Shown here in pieces: positions 25,528-33,503 of a stretch of DNA of 64,000 nucleotides; the first letter of the stretch is position 1, and each line of letters starts with the position of its first letter. Under the pieces are notes generated by a model. That model made no database searches. It saw only the letters and a program-made list of their open reading frames with translations, and was not told the DNA's origin. Origin of the DNA: Mycobacterium sp. ST-F2. Its GTDB lineage: Bacteria > Actinomycetota > Actinomycetes > Mycobacteriales > Mycobacteriaceae. The position numbers were made by a program, and so were the translations under genes. The stretch lies in contig NZ_JMHT01000057.1 in the NCBI RefSeq assembly GCF_001905655.1, positions 1 through 64,000 on the forward strand, read 5' to 3'.

Positions 25528-25618
25528 TTTTCTATCTCCTTCTCGGCACCCGCTATTTGATGCCGGTTTGGGCGGTCCCGCCCGGCCCAGGATTAGGCCG
25601 AGCGGGCATCCATCAAAA

Positions 25619-26224
25619 CTACTTCGAGTAGAACTCGACGATCAGCTGCTCGGTGAGCGGCACGACGATCTGGGCGCGCTCGGGCAGCTGGTGCACGAGG
25701 ATGCGCTGACGCTCGCCGACAACCTGCAGCCACGACGGCACCGGACGCTCGCCGGCGACCTCACGAGCGATCTGGAACGGCAGGGTGTTCAGCGACTTCG
25801 GCTTGATGTCGATGATGTCGTACTGCGACACCCGGTAGCTCGGGATGTTCACCTTGACACCGTTGACGGTGAAGTGACCGTGGCTGACCAGCTGACGGGC
25901 CATACGGCGGGTACGGGCCAGGCCGGCGCGGTACACGACGTTGTCCAGACGGCTTTCGAGGATCTGCAGCAGGTTCTCACCGGTCTTGCCGGCCTTGCGG
26001 TTGGCTTCCTCGTAGTACTTGCGGAACTGCTTCTCCATGACGCCGTAGGTGAAGCGAGCCTTCTGCTTCTCCTGCAGCTGGGTGCGGTATTCGCTCTCCT
26101 TGATCCGCGCGCGGCCGTGCTGGCCGGGCGGGTAGGGGCGCTTTTCGAACGACTGATCGTCACCGACGAGGTCGACGCCGAGACGGCGCGACTTGCGGGT
26201 GGCGGGTCCGGTATAACGTGCCAT
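25619..26224 (-). CDS. rpsD: 30S ribosomal protein S4
   Basis: A 201-residue S4, an early 16S rRNA-binding protein. The S4 RNA-binding domain is visible at VYRAGLARTRRMARQLVSHG. The N-terminus (MARYTGPATRKSRRLGVDLV) has no cysteines, so it is the zinc-free (C-minus) form. It is preceded by rpsK with a 14-bp gap and is presumably in the same transcript. Confidence 0.98.
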   Translation of the reverse strand: MARYTGPATRKSRRLGVDLVGDDQSFEKRPYPPGQHGRARIKESEYRTQLQEKQKARFTYGVMEKQFRKYYEEANRKAGKTGENLLQILESRLDNVVYRAGLARTRRMARQLVSHGHFTVNGVKVNIPSYRVSQYDIIDIKPKSLNTLPFQIAREVAGERPVPSWLQVVGERQRILVHQLPERAQIVVPLTEQLIVEFYSK

Positions 26225-26238
26225 TTTTCAGATTCTCC

Positions 26239-26655
26239 CTAGACCCGGCGCCGCTTGGGCGGACGGCAGCCGTTGTGCGGCTGCGGCGTGACGTCGGAAA
26301 TCGCGCCAACCTCGAGGCCGGCTGCCTGCAGCGAACGGATCGCGGTCTCGCGGCCCGAGCCCGGGCCCTTCACGAAGACGTCGACCTTCTTGACACCGTG
26401 CTCCTGCGCCTTGCGGGCAGCGTTCTCGGCGGCGAGCTGCGCGGCGAACGGGGTGCTCTTGCGCGAACCCTTGAAGCCGACGTGACCCGACGAGGCCCAG
26501 GCGATGACGTTGCCCTGGGGATCGGTGATCGAGACGATGGTGTTGTTGAACGTGCTCTTGATGTGAGCGGCGCCGTGCGGGACGTTCTTCTTTTCCCGGC
26601 GACGAGTGGGCTTGCCGCGCTTGGCCGCAGCGCCGGCTTTCTTGGTGGGTGCCAT
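26239..26655 (-). CDS. rpsK: 30S ribosomal protein S11
   Basis: A 138-residue S11 with the basic N-terminal extension (KKAGAAAKRGKPTRRREKK) and the conserved core (HIKSTFNNTIVSITDPQGN) through the C-terminal PHNGCRPPKRRRV. It forms part of the 30S platform with S6/S18. Four bases separate it from rpsM. Confidence 0.98.
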   Translation of the reverse strand: MAPTKKAGAAAKRGKPTRRREKKNVPHGAAHIKSTFNNTIVSITDPQGNVIAWASSGHVGFKGSRKSTPFAAQLAAENAARKAQEHGVKKVDVFVKGPGSGRETAIRSLQAAGLEVGAISDVTPQPHNGCRPPKRRRV

Positions 26656-26659
26656 TTAC

Positions 26660-27034
26660 TTACCTGGCCTTCTTCTTGCCGGCGATGGTGCGCTTCGGGC
26701 CCTTGCGGGTACGCGCGTTGGTCTTGGTGCGCTGGCCGCGCACGGGCAGGCCACGACGGTGGCGCAGGCCCTGGTAGCAACCGATCTCGATCTTGCGACG
26801 GATGTCGGCCTGCACCTCGCGGCGCAGGTCACCCTCGACCTTGAGGTTGCCTTCGATGTAGTCGCGCAGCTGGGTCACCTGGTCATCGGTGAGTTCCTTG
26901 GTGCGCAGGTCCCGGTCGATGCCGGTGGCGGCCAGGATCTCCTGGCTGCGGGTACGGCCGATGCCGTAGATGTAGGTCAGCGCGATCTCCATGCGCTTGT
27001 CGCGCGGAAGATCAACGCCCATGAGGCGTGCCAT
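26660..27034 (-). CDS. rpsM: 30S ribosomal protein S13
   Basis: A 124-residue S13 with the conserved MARLMGVDLPRDKRMEIALT start, the IYGIGRTRSQEIL helix-turn and the basic tail (RHRRGLPVRGQRTKTNARTR) that contacts the P-site tRNA and the head of the 30S subunit. It is 158 bp downstream of rpmJ; that unusually long spacer holds four hairpins. Confidence 0.98.
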   Translation of the reverse strand: MARLMGVDLPRDKRMEIALTYIYGIGRTRSQEILAATGIDRDLRTKELTDDQVTQLRDYIEGNLKVEGDLRREVQADIRRKIEIGCYQGLRHRRGLPVRGQRTKTNARTRKGPKRTIAGKKKAR

Positions 27035-27079
27035 CAGGCAGTGTTCCTTTTCGTAGCGGAGGTCTGATCCCAGTCCGTT

Positions 27080-27138
27080 CCCCGTCTTATCGGGGTCCGG
27101 CCTCCGTGCCGGACGTGGTTGAGGGCCGGATGCCCTCA
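27080..27138 (-). other. cluster of hairpins in rpmJ-rpsM spacer
   Basis: Three short perfect inverted repeats lie close together: CCCCG/CGGGG arms at 27080-27084 and 27091-27095, CCGGC/GCCGG at 27097-27101 and 27108-27112, and TGAGGGC/GCCCTCA at 27120-27126 and 27132-27138. A fourth (ACTCAGTA/TACTGAGT, 27176-27193) touches the rpmJ stop. None has a T-run, so they look more like RNA-processing or protein-binding structures in the polycistronic message than terminators. Confidence 0.55.
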
Positions 27139-27192
27139 GTGGTACTGGGAGGTCTGCATTCAGTTATGGGTGGTGACTCAGTAAGTACTGAG

Positions 27193-27306
27193 TTAGCCCT
27201 GCCGCTGCTTGTGCCGCGGATCAGAGCAGATCACCATGACCCGGCCGTGGCGGCGGATCACCCTGCACTTGTCGCAGATCGGCTTGACGCTCGGGTTCAC
27301 CTTCAC
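27193..27306 (-). CDS. rpmJ: 50S ribosomal protein L36
   Basis: A 37-residue L36, start GTG 27306, stop TAA 27193-27195. It reads V-K-V-N-P-S-V-K-P, then [15 protein letters not shown] and DPRHKQRQG. Cys11, Cys14, Cys27 and His32 form the zinc ribbon, so this is the zinc-binding (C-plus) paralogue. Mycobacteria often carry a second zinc-free copy elsewhere. It is 47 bp downstream of infA. Confidence 0.96.
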
Positions 27307-27353
27307 GACTTAGCGATCCTTTTCTCGGTTCTGAATTGGTGGTGCTGCGGGCG

Positions 27354-27575
27354 TTACTTGTAGCGGTACACGATGCGGCCACGGGACAGGTCGTACGGAG
27401 ACAGCTCCACCACGACACGGTCCTCCGGCAGGATGCGGATGTAGTGCTGCCGCATCTTGCCGCTGATATGGGCGAGCACCTTGTGACCGTTCTCCAGCTC
27501 AATGCGGAACATCGCATTGGGTAGGGGCTCGATCACGCGACCCTCGACCTCGATGGCGCCGTCTTTCTTGGCCAT
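27354..27575 (-). CDS. infA: translation initiation factor IF-1
   Basis: A 73-residue single OB-fold protein, standard length, with MAKKDGAIEVEGRVIEPLPN at the start and LSPYDLSRGRIVYRYK at the end. It binds the 30S A site during initiation. It leads the infA-rpmJ-rpsM-rpsK-rpsD-rpoA-rplQ-truA string. The 279-bp region upstream separates it from a divergent two-component gene. Confidence 0.98.
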   Translation of the reverse strand: MAKKDGAIEVEGRVIEPLPNAMFRIELENGHKVLAHISGKMRQHYIRILPEDRVVVELSPYDLSRGRIVYRYK

Positions 27576-27752
27576 ACTCTTTGGTAATCCTCTGGTTCTT
27601 CGGTTTCGTATCTCATACGCCCGTGCTTGGCGCAGAGCCCACCCCGGCTACAAGAACGTGGACTTAATGCCTGGAAATTCCGAGGGGCAATTCCCGGGGA
27701 ACTTCAGAACAGAGCACGCAAAGAGCCGGCGCAGAAGCTGCACCGTTGGTCC

Positions 27753-27782
27753 ACGATACCCGCTCGGACCCCAGGTACCAAA
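27753..27782 (-). promoter_or_regulatory. candidate promoter for infA operon
   Basis: On the minus strand TTTGGT (27777-27782) and TATCGT (27753-27758) are separated by 18 bp, a loose sigma-A-like pair that would give an infA leader of roughly 170 nt. The match is weak. The divergent region 27576-27854 must also hold the promoter for the gene at 27855, for which no convincing element was seen. Confidence 0.3.
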
Positions 27783-27854
27783 ATCCGTGAACGACCCCGG
27801 CCAACCTCAGGTGGCTCCATCATCGTCGCAAGTCAGGGCGCATGATGAACAGCG

Positions 27855-29555
27855 ATGACTGGACCCGCTTCCCCGGCCCGCAATCCGGTGATTCTCACCG
27901 TCGACGACGATCCCGCTGTGTCCCGGGCTGTTGCCCGCGACCTGCGTAAACACTATGGCGAGCGCTATCGGATCGTGCGCGCCGAATCCGGCCAGGACGC
28001 GCTGGTCGCCATCAACGAGCTACAGCTGCGGGGCGACACCGTGGCGTTGTTCATCGCCGACTACCAGATGCCGGAGATGAACGGCATCGACTTCCTGGAA
28101 CTGGCCATGGACGTGTTCCCGCTGGCCCGGCGCGTGCTGCTGACCGCGTACGCGGACACCCACGCCGCGATCAACGCCATCAACCTGGTCGACCTGGACC
28201 ACTATCTGCTCAAGCCGTGGGACCCGCCCGAAGAGAAGCTGTACCCGATCATCGACGGCCTCCTGGAAGCCTGGCATGAGGTCGGCGACCGCGCCGTCCC
28301 CCACACCAAGGTGATCGGCCACCGGTGGAATCCCCGCTCGTGGGAGGTCCGCCAGTTCCTGGCCCGCAACCAGCACTACTACCGCGCGTACGCGTCGGAC
28401 GAGCCCAAGGGCAAGCAGCTGCTGACCGCCGCCGGCCTGGACGGGCTGGAGCTGCCGGTGGTGATCTCCGAGCAGGGCGAGACGCTGGTCCAGCCGACGG
28501 ACGCGCAGCTGGCCGGAATGCTCGGCCTGTCGACCACACCGTCGTTGGAGATGTACGACCTGGCCGTCATCGGCGGCGGACCGGCCGGCCTGGCGGCCGC
28601 GGTGTACGGCGCGTCCGAGGGGCTGCGCACGGTCCTGATCGAGCGCACCACCACCGGCGGGCAGGCGGGCCGCAGCTCGCGCATCGAGAACTATTTGGGC
28701 TTCGAGACCGGCATCTCGGGCGCCGAGCTGACGACCTCGGCGCGGCGGCAGGCCGAGCGCTTCGCCGCCGAGGTCATCACCACCCGTGAGGTCGTCGGGC
28801 TGGACGTCTCGTCGCTGGCCAGCAAGACGCTGACCTTCGACGACGGCCGGAGTATCACCGCGCGGTCGGTCATCCTGGCCACCGGCGTCGACTACCGGCA
28901 TCTGCAGGTCGCCGGGTGCTGGGAGGACCCCGACAGCGTCGGCAACAGCTATGTCGGCAACGGCGTCTTCTACGGCGCCTCGGTGTCGCAGGCCTCCGAA
29001 TGCGCCGGCGAGGACGTCTACATCGTCGGCGGCGCGAACTCCGCCGGCCAGGCCGCGATGTTCATGTCGCAGCAGGCCAAGTCGGTGACGCTGCTGGTAC
29101 GCGGCAAGTCGCTCGAGGCGTCGATGTCCTACTACCTGATCCAGCAGATCGAGAACACCCCGAACATCAGCGTCCGGACCTGCACCGAGGTGGTCGACAC
29201 CTGCGGCGAGGACGGGCACCTGACCGGGCTGTGGCTGGTCAACAACGCCACCTGCGAGCGCGAGCACGTCGAGTCGACGCGCCTGTGCTGTTTCATCGGC
29301 GCCACCCCGCGCACCCAGTGGCTGGAGAACGCCGGCATCGCCCGCGACGACCACGGCTTCATCCTCACCGGCCCGGATCTCAAGGACGTCTGCGGCTGGA
29401 ACCTGGACCGGCCGCCGCACCACTTGGAAACAAGTGTGCCCGGTGTGTTTGTTGCAGGAGATGTCCGCGCTGAATCGGCCAAACGGGTCGCAGCCGCGGT
29501 TGGCGAAGGCTCGATGGCAGTGATGCTGGTGCACCGGTATCTGGCCGAGACGTAG
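27855..29555 (+). CDS. response regulator fused to thioredoxin-reductase-like flavoprotein
   Basis: A 566-residue fusion. Residues 12-130 are a receiver domain (VILTVDDDP, phospho-acceptor Asp69 in LFIADYQMPEMNG, KPWDPPEE). From about 230 to the end is a pyridine-nucleotide disulfide oxidoreductase fold: FAD motif DLAVIGGGPAGLAAAVYG, NAD(P) motif VYIVGGANSAGQAA, and VPGVFVAGDVRAESAKR. The redox CxxC of true thioredoxin reductases (YCATC) is replaced by YGASVSQASEC, so a thioredoxin-type disulfide exchange is unlikely. It lies 12 bp before its apparent partner kinase, with GGAGGAG between. The flavin may act as a redox sensor or as a regulated output (inference). Confidence 0.9.
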   Translation: MTGPASPARNPVILTVDDDPAVSRAVARDLRKHYGERYRIVRAESGQDALVAINELQLRGDTVALFIADYQMPEMNGIDFLELAMDVFPLARRVLLTAYADTHAAINAINLVDLDHYLLKPWDPPEEKLYPIIDGLLEAWHEVGDRAVPHTKVIGHRWNPRSWEVRQFLARNQHYYRAYASDEPKGKQLLTAAGLDGLELPVVISEQGETLVQPTDAQLAGMLGLSTTPSLEMYDLAVIGGGPAGLAAAVYGASEGLRTVLIERTTTGGQAGRSSRIENYLGFETGISGAELTTSARRQAERFAAEVITTREVVGLDVSSLASKTLTFDDGRSITARSVILATGVDYRHLQVAGCWEDPDSVGNSYVGNGVFYGASVSQASECAGEDVYIVGGANSAGQAAMFMSQQAKSVTLLVRGKSLEASMSYYLIQQIENTPNISVRTCTEVVDTCGEDGHLTGLWLVNNATCEREHVESTRLCCFIGATPRTQWLENAGIARDDHGFILTGPDLKDVCGWNLDRPPHHLETSVPGVFVAGDVRAESAKRVAAAVGEGSMAVMLVHRYLAET

Positions 29556-29567
29556 GAGGAGACCGGT

Positions 29568-31043
29568 ATGGGCGAAACGTGCGCGCGAAGTGAACTGAAA
29601 ACGCTGTTCCTTTTCGAGGCGTTGACCGACGAGCAGCTGGACACGCTGTGCGCCAACGGTCACATCGCGACGTTCGAGCCCGGCCCCGTCTGCACCGAAG
29701 GCGAACCGGCCACCTGCTTCTACGTCATGCTCGACGGCGAGCTGGTGATGTCGATGAAGTCGGGCGGCATCGACATCGAGACCAACCGCACCTCGATGCG
29801 CGGCGTGTACTGCGGCGCCTGGTCCGCGTACATCCCCGACGAGCAGCCGGTCTACGAGGCGTCGGTGCGGGTGACCAAGCCGTCGCGGTTCTTCGTCCTG
29901 GACGCCAACGCCTACGCCGACTTCATGCGCAAGGAATTCCCGATGGCGGTGCACCTGCTGGAGGGCCACAAGGTCGGCGGCCGCCGCGGGCGGCAGATCG
30001 TCGGCCAGCGCGAGAAGCTCCTCGCGCTCGGCCAGCTCTCGGCAGGGCTGACCCACCAGCTCAACAACCCGGCTGCCGCGACCGCCCGCGCCGTCGCCGA
30101 CCTGCACGACCGGATCGGCAAGATGCGCCACAAGCTCGCCATGCTGGCCGACGGCCAGGTCAGCCCGCAGTCGCTGCGGGTGCTGGTCGGCATCCAGGAG
30201 GGCATCGCCGAGCAGGTGGCCAAGGCCAGGACCCAGGAACTGTCGGCCATCGAGGCGTCCGACCGTGAAGACCAGATCGGCGAATGGCTGGAGGACCACG
30301 ACATCGCGTCCGCGTGGGACTACGCCCCCACCTTCGTCGACGCCGGCCTGGATGTCGCTTGGCTGGAAGGCATTTCGTCATCCATCGGGAGCGCCGACTC
30401 GTCCGCGACGTTGCAGGGCGCGCTGGGCTGGCTGAAGTACACCATCGACACCGAGCTGCTGATGTGTGAGATTTCCGAAGCGAGCAAGCGGATTTCGACG
30501 CTGCTGGCCGGTGCCAAGCAGTACTCCCAGATGGACCGGGCCCCCTATCAGAACGCCAACGTGCACGACCTCCTGCGCAGCACGCTGATGATGTTCGGTG
30601 ACCGCATCGGCAAGGACGGCACCACCTGCGTCAAGGTCGTCAAGGAGTACGACCCGGCGCTGCCCGAATTGCAGTGCTACCCAGCAGATCTGAACCAGGT
30701 GTGGACGAACATCATCGACAACGCACTGCAGGCCATGAAGGGCTGTGGAGTGCTGACGATCCGCACCAAGCGCGCCGGCGACGACACCGTCCGGATCGAG
30801 ATCAACGACAACGGCCCGGGCATTCCGCCCGACGTCATCGAGCGCATCTTCACCCCGTTCTTCACGACCAAGCCGTTCGGCGAGGGCACCGGCCTGGGGC
30901 TCGATCTGGCGTGGCGCATCATCTGCGAGAAGCACCACGGCAACATCTACGTCGAATCCAAGCCGGGCGACACCACGTTCATCGTCACGCTGCCCGTGCA
31001 CGCACCCGCGCCAGAAGAAATTCTGGCTGGGACAACGGGATAG
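29568..31043 (+). CDS. cyclic-nucleotide-binding-domain sensor histidine kinase
   Basis: A 491-residue soluble kinase. Residues 12-130 form a cNMP-binding/Crp-like sensor domain (FLFEALTDEQLDTLCANG, ATCFYVMLDGELVMS). The dimerisation helix holds phospho-acceptor His163 in LSAGLTHQLNNPAAA. The C-terminal HATPase has N-box NIIDNALQAM, G1 EINDNGPGIPPDV and G2 GEGTGLGLDLAWRI. No membrane segment is seen, so the signal is intracellular. Paired with the upstream receiver-flavoprotein fusion as a two-component system. Confidence 0.92.
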   Translation: MGETCARSELKTLFLFEALTDEQLDTLCANGHIATFEPGPVCTEGEPATCFYVMLDGELVMSMKSGGIDIETNRTSMRGVYCGAWSAYIPDEQPVYEASVRVTKPSRFFVLDANAYADFMRKEFPMAVHLLEGHKVGGRRGRQIVGQREKLLALGQLSAGLTHQLNNPAAATARAVADLHDRIGKMRHKLAMLADGQVSPQSLRVLVGIQEGIAEQVAKARTQELSAIEASDREDQIGEWLEDHDIASAWDYAPTFVDAGLDVAWLEGISSSIGSADSSATLQGALGWLKYTIDTELLMCEISEASKRISTLLAGAKQYSQMDRAPYQNANVHDLLRSTLMMFGDRIGKDGTTCVKVVKEYDPALPELQCYPADLNQVWTNIIDNALQAMKGCGVLTIRTKRAGDDTVRIEINDNGPGIPPDVIERIFTPFFTTKPFGEGTGLGLDLAWRIICEKHHGNIYVESKPGDTTFIVTLPVHAPAPEEILAGTTG

Positions 31044-31100
31044 TTCGAATCACCGCGCGCCGAACGGAATAGCCGCCCGCGCCCCATAGTTGCCGCAAAG

Positions 31101-31931
31101 GTGACCAAACCAGACCTTGGGCGCTACGGCGTATTCGGGCGCGGCGCGACGCCGCAACAGGCAGCAGAAATCGAAGCGCTGGGCTACGGCGCGATCTGGG
31201 TCGGGGGATCCCCGCCCGCGGAACTCGACTGGGTCGAGCCACTGCTCGGCGCGACGGAGCGGCTGAAGGTCGCGACCGGCATCGTCAACATCTGGACGGC
31301 GGCAGCGGGACCGGTGGCCGAGTCGTTCCACCGCATAAACACTGCGTATCCGGGCCGGTTCCTGCTGGGCATCGGCGTCGGGCACCCGGAGGCCATCACC
31401 GAGTACAAGAAGCCGATCGATGCGCTGAACGAGTATCTCGACAAACTCGACGAGTACGGCGTCCCGAAGGAACACCGCGTCGTGGCCGCGCTCGGCCCGC
31501 AGGTGCTCAAGCTCTCGGCCCGCCGCAGCGCCGGCGCACACCCGTATCTGACCACCCCGGAGCACACCGCCGAGGCGCGTGAATTGATCGGGCCGGACGC
31601 GTTCCTCGCGCCCGAGCACAAGGCGATCCTCACGACCGATGCGGAGAAGGCTCGCGCGGTCGGACGCCAGGCCCTGGAGATTTACCTCAATCTGAACAAT
31701 TACCTCAACAGCTGGAAACGGTTGGGGTTCACTGACTCTGACGTCGCCAAGCCCGGCGGTGACGGGCTCGTCGACGCGGTGGTCGCGTACGGCACCGTCG
31801 ATGCGATCGCCGCCCGGCTCAAGCAGCACCTCGACGCCGGCGCCGACCACGTACCAGTTCAGGTGCTGACGTCGCCGGAGAAACTGGTGCCCGCACTGAC
31901 CGAACTCGCCGGCCCGCTGGGCCTGCGGTAA
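31101..31931 (+). CDS. F420-dependent LLM-class oxidoreductase, copy 1
   Basis: A 276-residue luciferase-like monooxygenase-fold protein of the F420-dependent type, with LGRYGVFGRGATPQQAAEIE at the N-terminus, IGVGHPEAI, and RRSAGAHPYLTTPEHTAEAR in the middle. It starts at GTG 31101. Its substrate is unknown. It is strongly similar along its whole length to the next gene, 15 bp away, so the two arose by tandem duplication. M. tuberculosis has an LLM gene at the matching place near infA (Rv3463). Confidence 0.9.
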   Translation: MTKPDLGRYGVFGRGATPQQAAEIEALGYGAIWVGGSPPAELDWVEPLLGATERLKVATGIVNIWTAAAGPVAESFHRINTAYPGRFLLGIGVGHPEAITEYKKPIDALNEYLDKLDEYGVPKEHRVVAALGPQVLKLSARRSAGAHPYLTTPEHTAEARELIGPDAFLAPEHKAILTTDAEKARAVGRQALEIYLNLNNYLNSWKRLGFTDSDVAKPGGDGLVDAVVAYGTVDAIAARLKQHLDAGADHVPVQVLTSPEKLVPALTELAGPLGLR

Positions 31932-31946
31932 CTGAAGGGATCACGC

Positions 31947-32795
31947 ATGAGCAAGCTGGATCTGGGTCGCGTCGGGGTGTGGACGTTCGGCGCCCCGACG
32001 CCCGAGCAGGCCGCGGAGATCGAGAAGCTGGGATACGGCGCGGTGTGGCCGGGCGGCTCCCCCGCCGGCGACCTGGCGTTCGTCGAGCCGATCCTGGCCG
32101 CGACGGAGAAATTGCAGGTGGCCACCGGCATCGTCAACGTGTGGACGGCCCCTGCCGGGCAGGTCGCCGAGTCGTACCACCGGATCGAGGCGGCCTACCC
32201 GGGACGATTCGTGCTGGGCGTCGGCATCGGCCACCCCGAGCACACCAAGGAGTACCGCAAGCCCTACGACGTCCTCGTCGAGTACCTGGACGAGCTGGAC
32301 GCCGCGGGCGTTCCGGTCGCGCGCCGGGTGGTCGCGGCCCTCGGCCCGAAGGTGTTGCGGCTGGCGGCCGATCGCAGCGCCGGTGCGCACCCGTACCTCA
32401 CCACTCCCGAGCACACGGCCGAGGCGCGACAGCTCATCGGGCCGGACGCGTTCCTGGCACCCGAGCACAAGGTCGTGCTGACCGACGGATCGGCCGAGGC
32501 CACCGCGGAGGCACGGGCCATCGGCCGGCAGACCGTCGACTTCTACCTGAATCTCAGTAACTACCTGAACAATTGGCGCCGGCTCGGCTTCTCCGAAGAC
32601 GACATCGCCAAGCCGGGCAGCGACGCGTTGATCGACGCGGTGGTCGCGCACGGAACACCCGATGCCATCGCCGCACGGCTCACCGAGCATCTCGACGCCG
32701 GCGCCGATCACGTGACCGTCCAGGTGCTGGGCGGCTGGGACAAGCTGGTGCCGACGCTGACGGCGCTGGCGGGTCCGCTCGGCTTGGGCGGATAG
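31947..32795 (+). CDS. F420-dependent LLM-class oxidoreductase, copy 2
   Basis: A 282-residue paralogue of the preceding gene. It shares LGRVGVWTFGAPTPEQAAEI, GVGIGHPEHTKEYRKPYD and DRSAGAHPYLTTPEHTAEAR, and the C-terminal HLDAGADHVTVQVL. It carries a short insertion (SAEATAEARAI) relative to copy 1. The same cofactor is expected; substrate unknown. It converges with the single-pass membrane protein, 8 bp away. Confidence 0.9.
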   Translation: MSKLDLGRVGVWTFGAPTPEQAAEIEKLGYGAVWPGGSPAGDLAFVEPILAATEKLQVATGIVNVWTAPAGQVAESYHRIEAAYPGRFVLGVGIGHPEHTKEYRKPYDVLVEYLDELDAAGVPVARRVVAALGPKVLRLAADRSAGAHPYLTTPEHTAEARQLIGPDAFLAPEHKVVLTDGSAEATAEARAIGRQTVDFYLNLSNYLNNWRRLGFSEDDIAKPGSDALIDAVVAHGTPDAIAARLTEHLDAGADHVTVQVLGGWDKLVPTLTALAGPLGLGG

Positions 32796-32803
32796 CCTGG
32801 CGC

Positions 32804-33382
32804 TCAGCGCTTTTGGCCTTGACCGTCCTGCTGGTCGTGGTGCTGCCAGATGCGGCGCAGCCAGTCCCAGTGCGGCCGGCGCTGCGTCGGCTTCGGGGCC
32901 TCGGCGATGGGCGGCGCGGCAACCGGCTGCGGCGGCACGACGGCCTTCGGCGGGACGACGACGGGCGCGCTCACCACGCCGGCCACCGGCGCCGGTGCCG
33001 GACCTGCCACATGATTGGCGGTCGGCATCGGGGCCGCGGCCGGCGCGACGTACGGAGTCGACCGCGTGTGGTCGACGACGGCCAGCGGAGTCGACGGCTC
33101 ATCGCTGCCGCCGAGGAGGATCGCGCCGAGCGCGGCAGCGACGGTGACCCCGCCGAACACCACCGCGACGAGCGCGCTCCGTGTGCTTTTCGGTGGCCGC
33201 GTCGACGCGAGCGGTGCGGCGGGAATCAGGTTCGGCGCCAAAGGTTCTTCGGCGTCTCCCGACTCGGCCAGCGACCAGGCCAGCGCCCCGAACGGCATCG
33301 TCGGGAGCCCGTGGAGGCTTCCACTGGCCGGGTCGGATGAGTACTCCAGGTTCGGCAGTGTGGCGGTCATGGCAGTGGACAT
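32804..33382 (-). CDS. single-pass membrane protein with proline-rich tail
   Basis: A 192-residue protein from ATG 33382 (MSTAMTATLPNLEYSS), which follows AGGAG. A cytoplasmic region of about 70 residues precedes one transmembrane segment (ALVAVVFGGVTVAAALGAIL), then an Ala/Pro/Val-rich extracytoplasmic tail ending in basic HWDWLRRIWQHHDQQDGQGQKR-type residues. No enzyme motif. It has the same design as the protein at 35558 and the tails of the two sigma factors nearby, and it carries the shared promoter motif at 33432-33468. Confidence 0.75.
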   Translation of the reverse strand: MSTAMTATLPNLEYSSDPASGSLHGLPTMPFGALAWSLAESGDAEEPLAPNLIPAAPLASTRPPKSTRSALVAVVFGGVTVAAALGAILLGGSDEPSTPLAVVDHTRSTPYVAPAAAPMPTANHVAGPAPAPVAGVVSAPVVVPPKAVVPPQPVAAPPIAEAPKPTQRRPHWDWLRRIWQHHDQQDGQGQKR

Positions 33383-33431
33383 GGCGTGCTCCTGTGTCGT
33401 TCTCGCGGTCCCGGATGGGCGGCTCTCACAG

Positions 33432-33468
33432 GTAGGAGTCGCGCGGCACCCACGACGGGACAACTTTT
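33432..33468 (-). promoter_or_regulatory. shared ECF-type promoter motif, copy A
   Basis: Read on the minus strand: AAAAGTTGTCC, with TGTC at 33459-33462, then exactly 20 bp, then CTCCTAC at 33432-33438. It lies 49 bp upstream of ATG 33382. The same pattern at the same spacing precedes 35403, 35558 and 38182. Four identical spacings in a 5-kb segment are hard to explain by chance. Confidence 0.75.
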
Positions 33469-33503
33469 GGCGGGCTTTGCTTCTCGGCTCGACATCGGCC
33501 GGG

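Noticed and set aside
22193..27860. tRNA or other structured RNA genes around the ribosomal cluster
   Set aside because: No cloverleaf-like sequence with a recognisable T-loop was seen.
28020..30299. 759-codon minus-strand open frame
   Set aside because: Antisense shadow of the receiver-flavoprotein and kinase genes; composition typical of GC-rich antisense, no motif.
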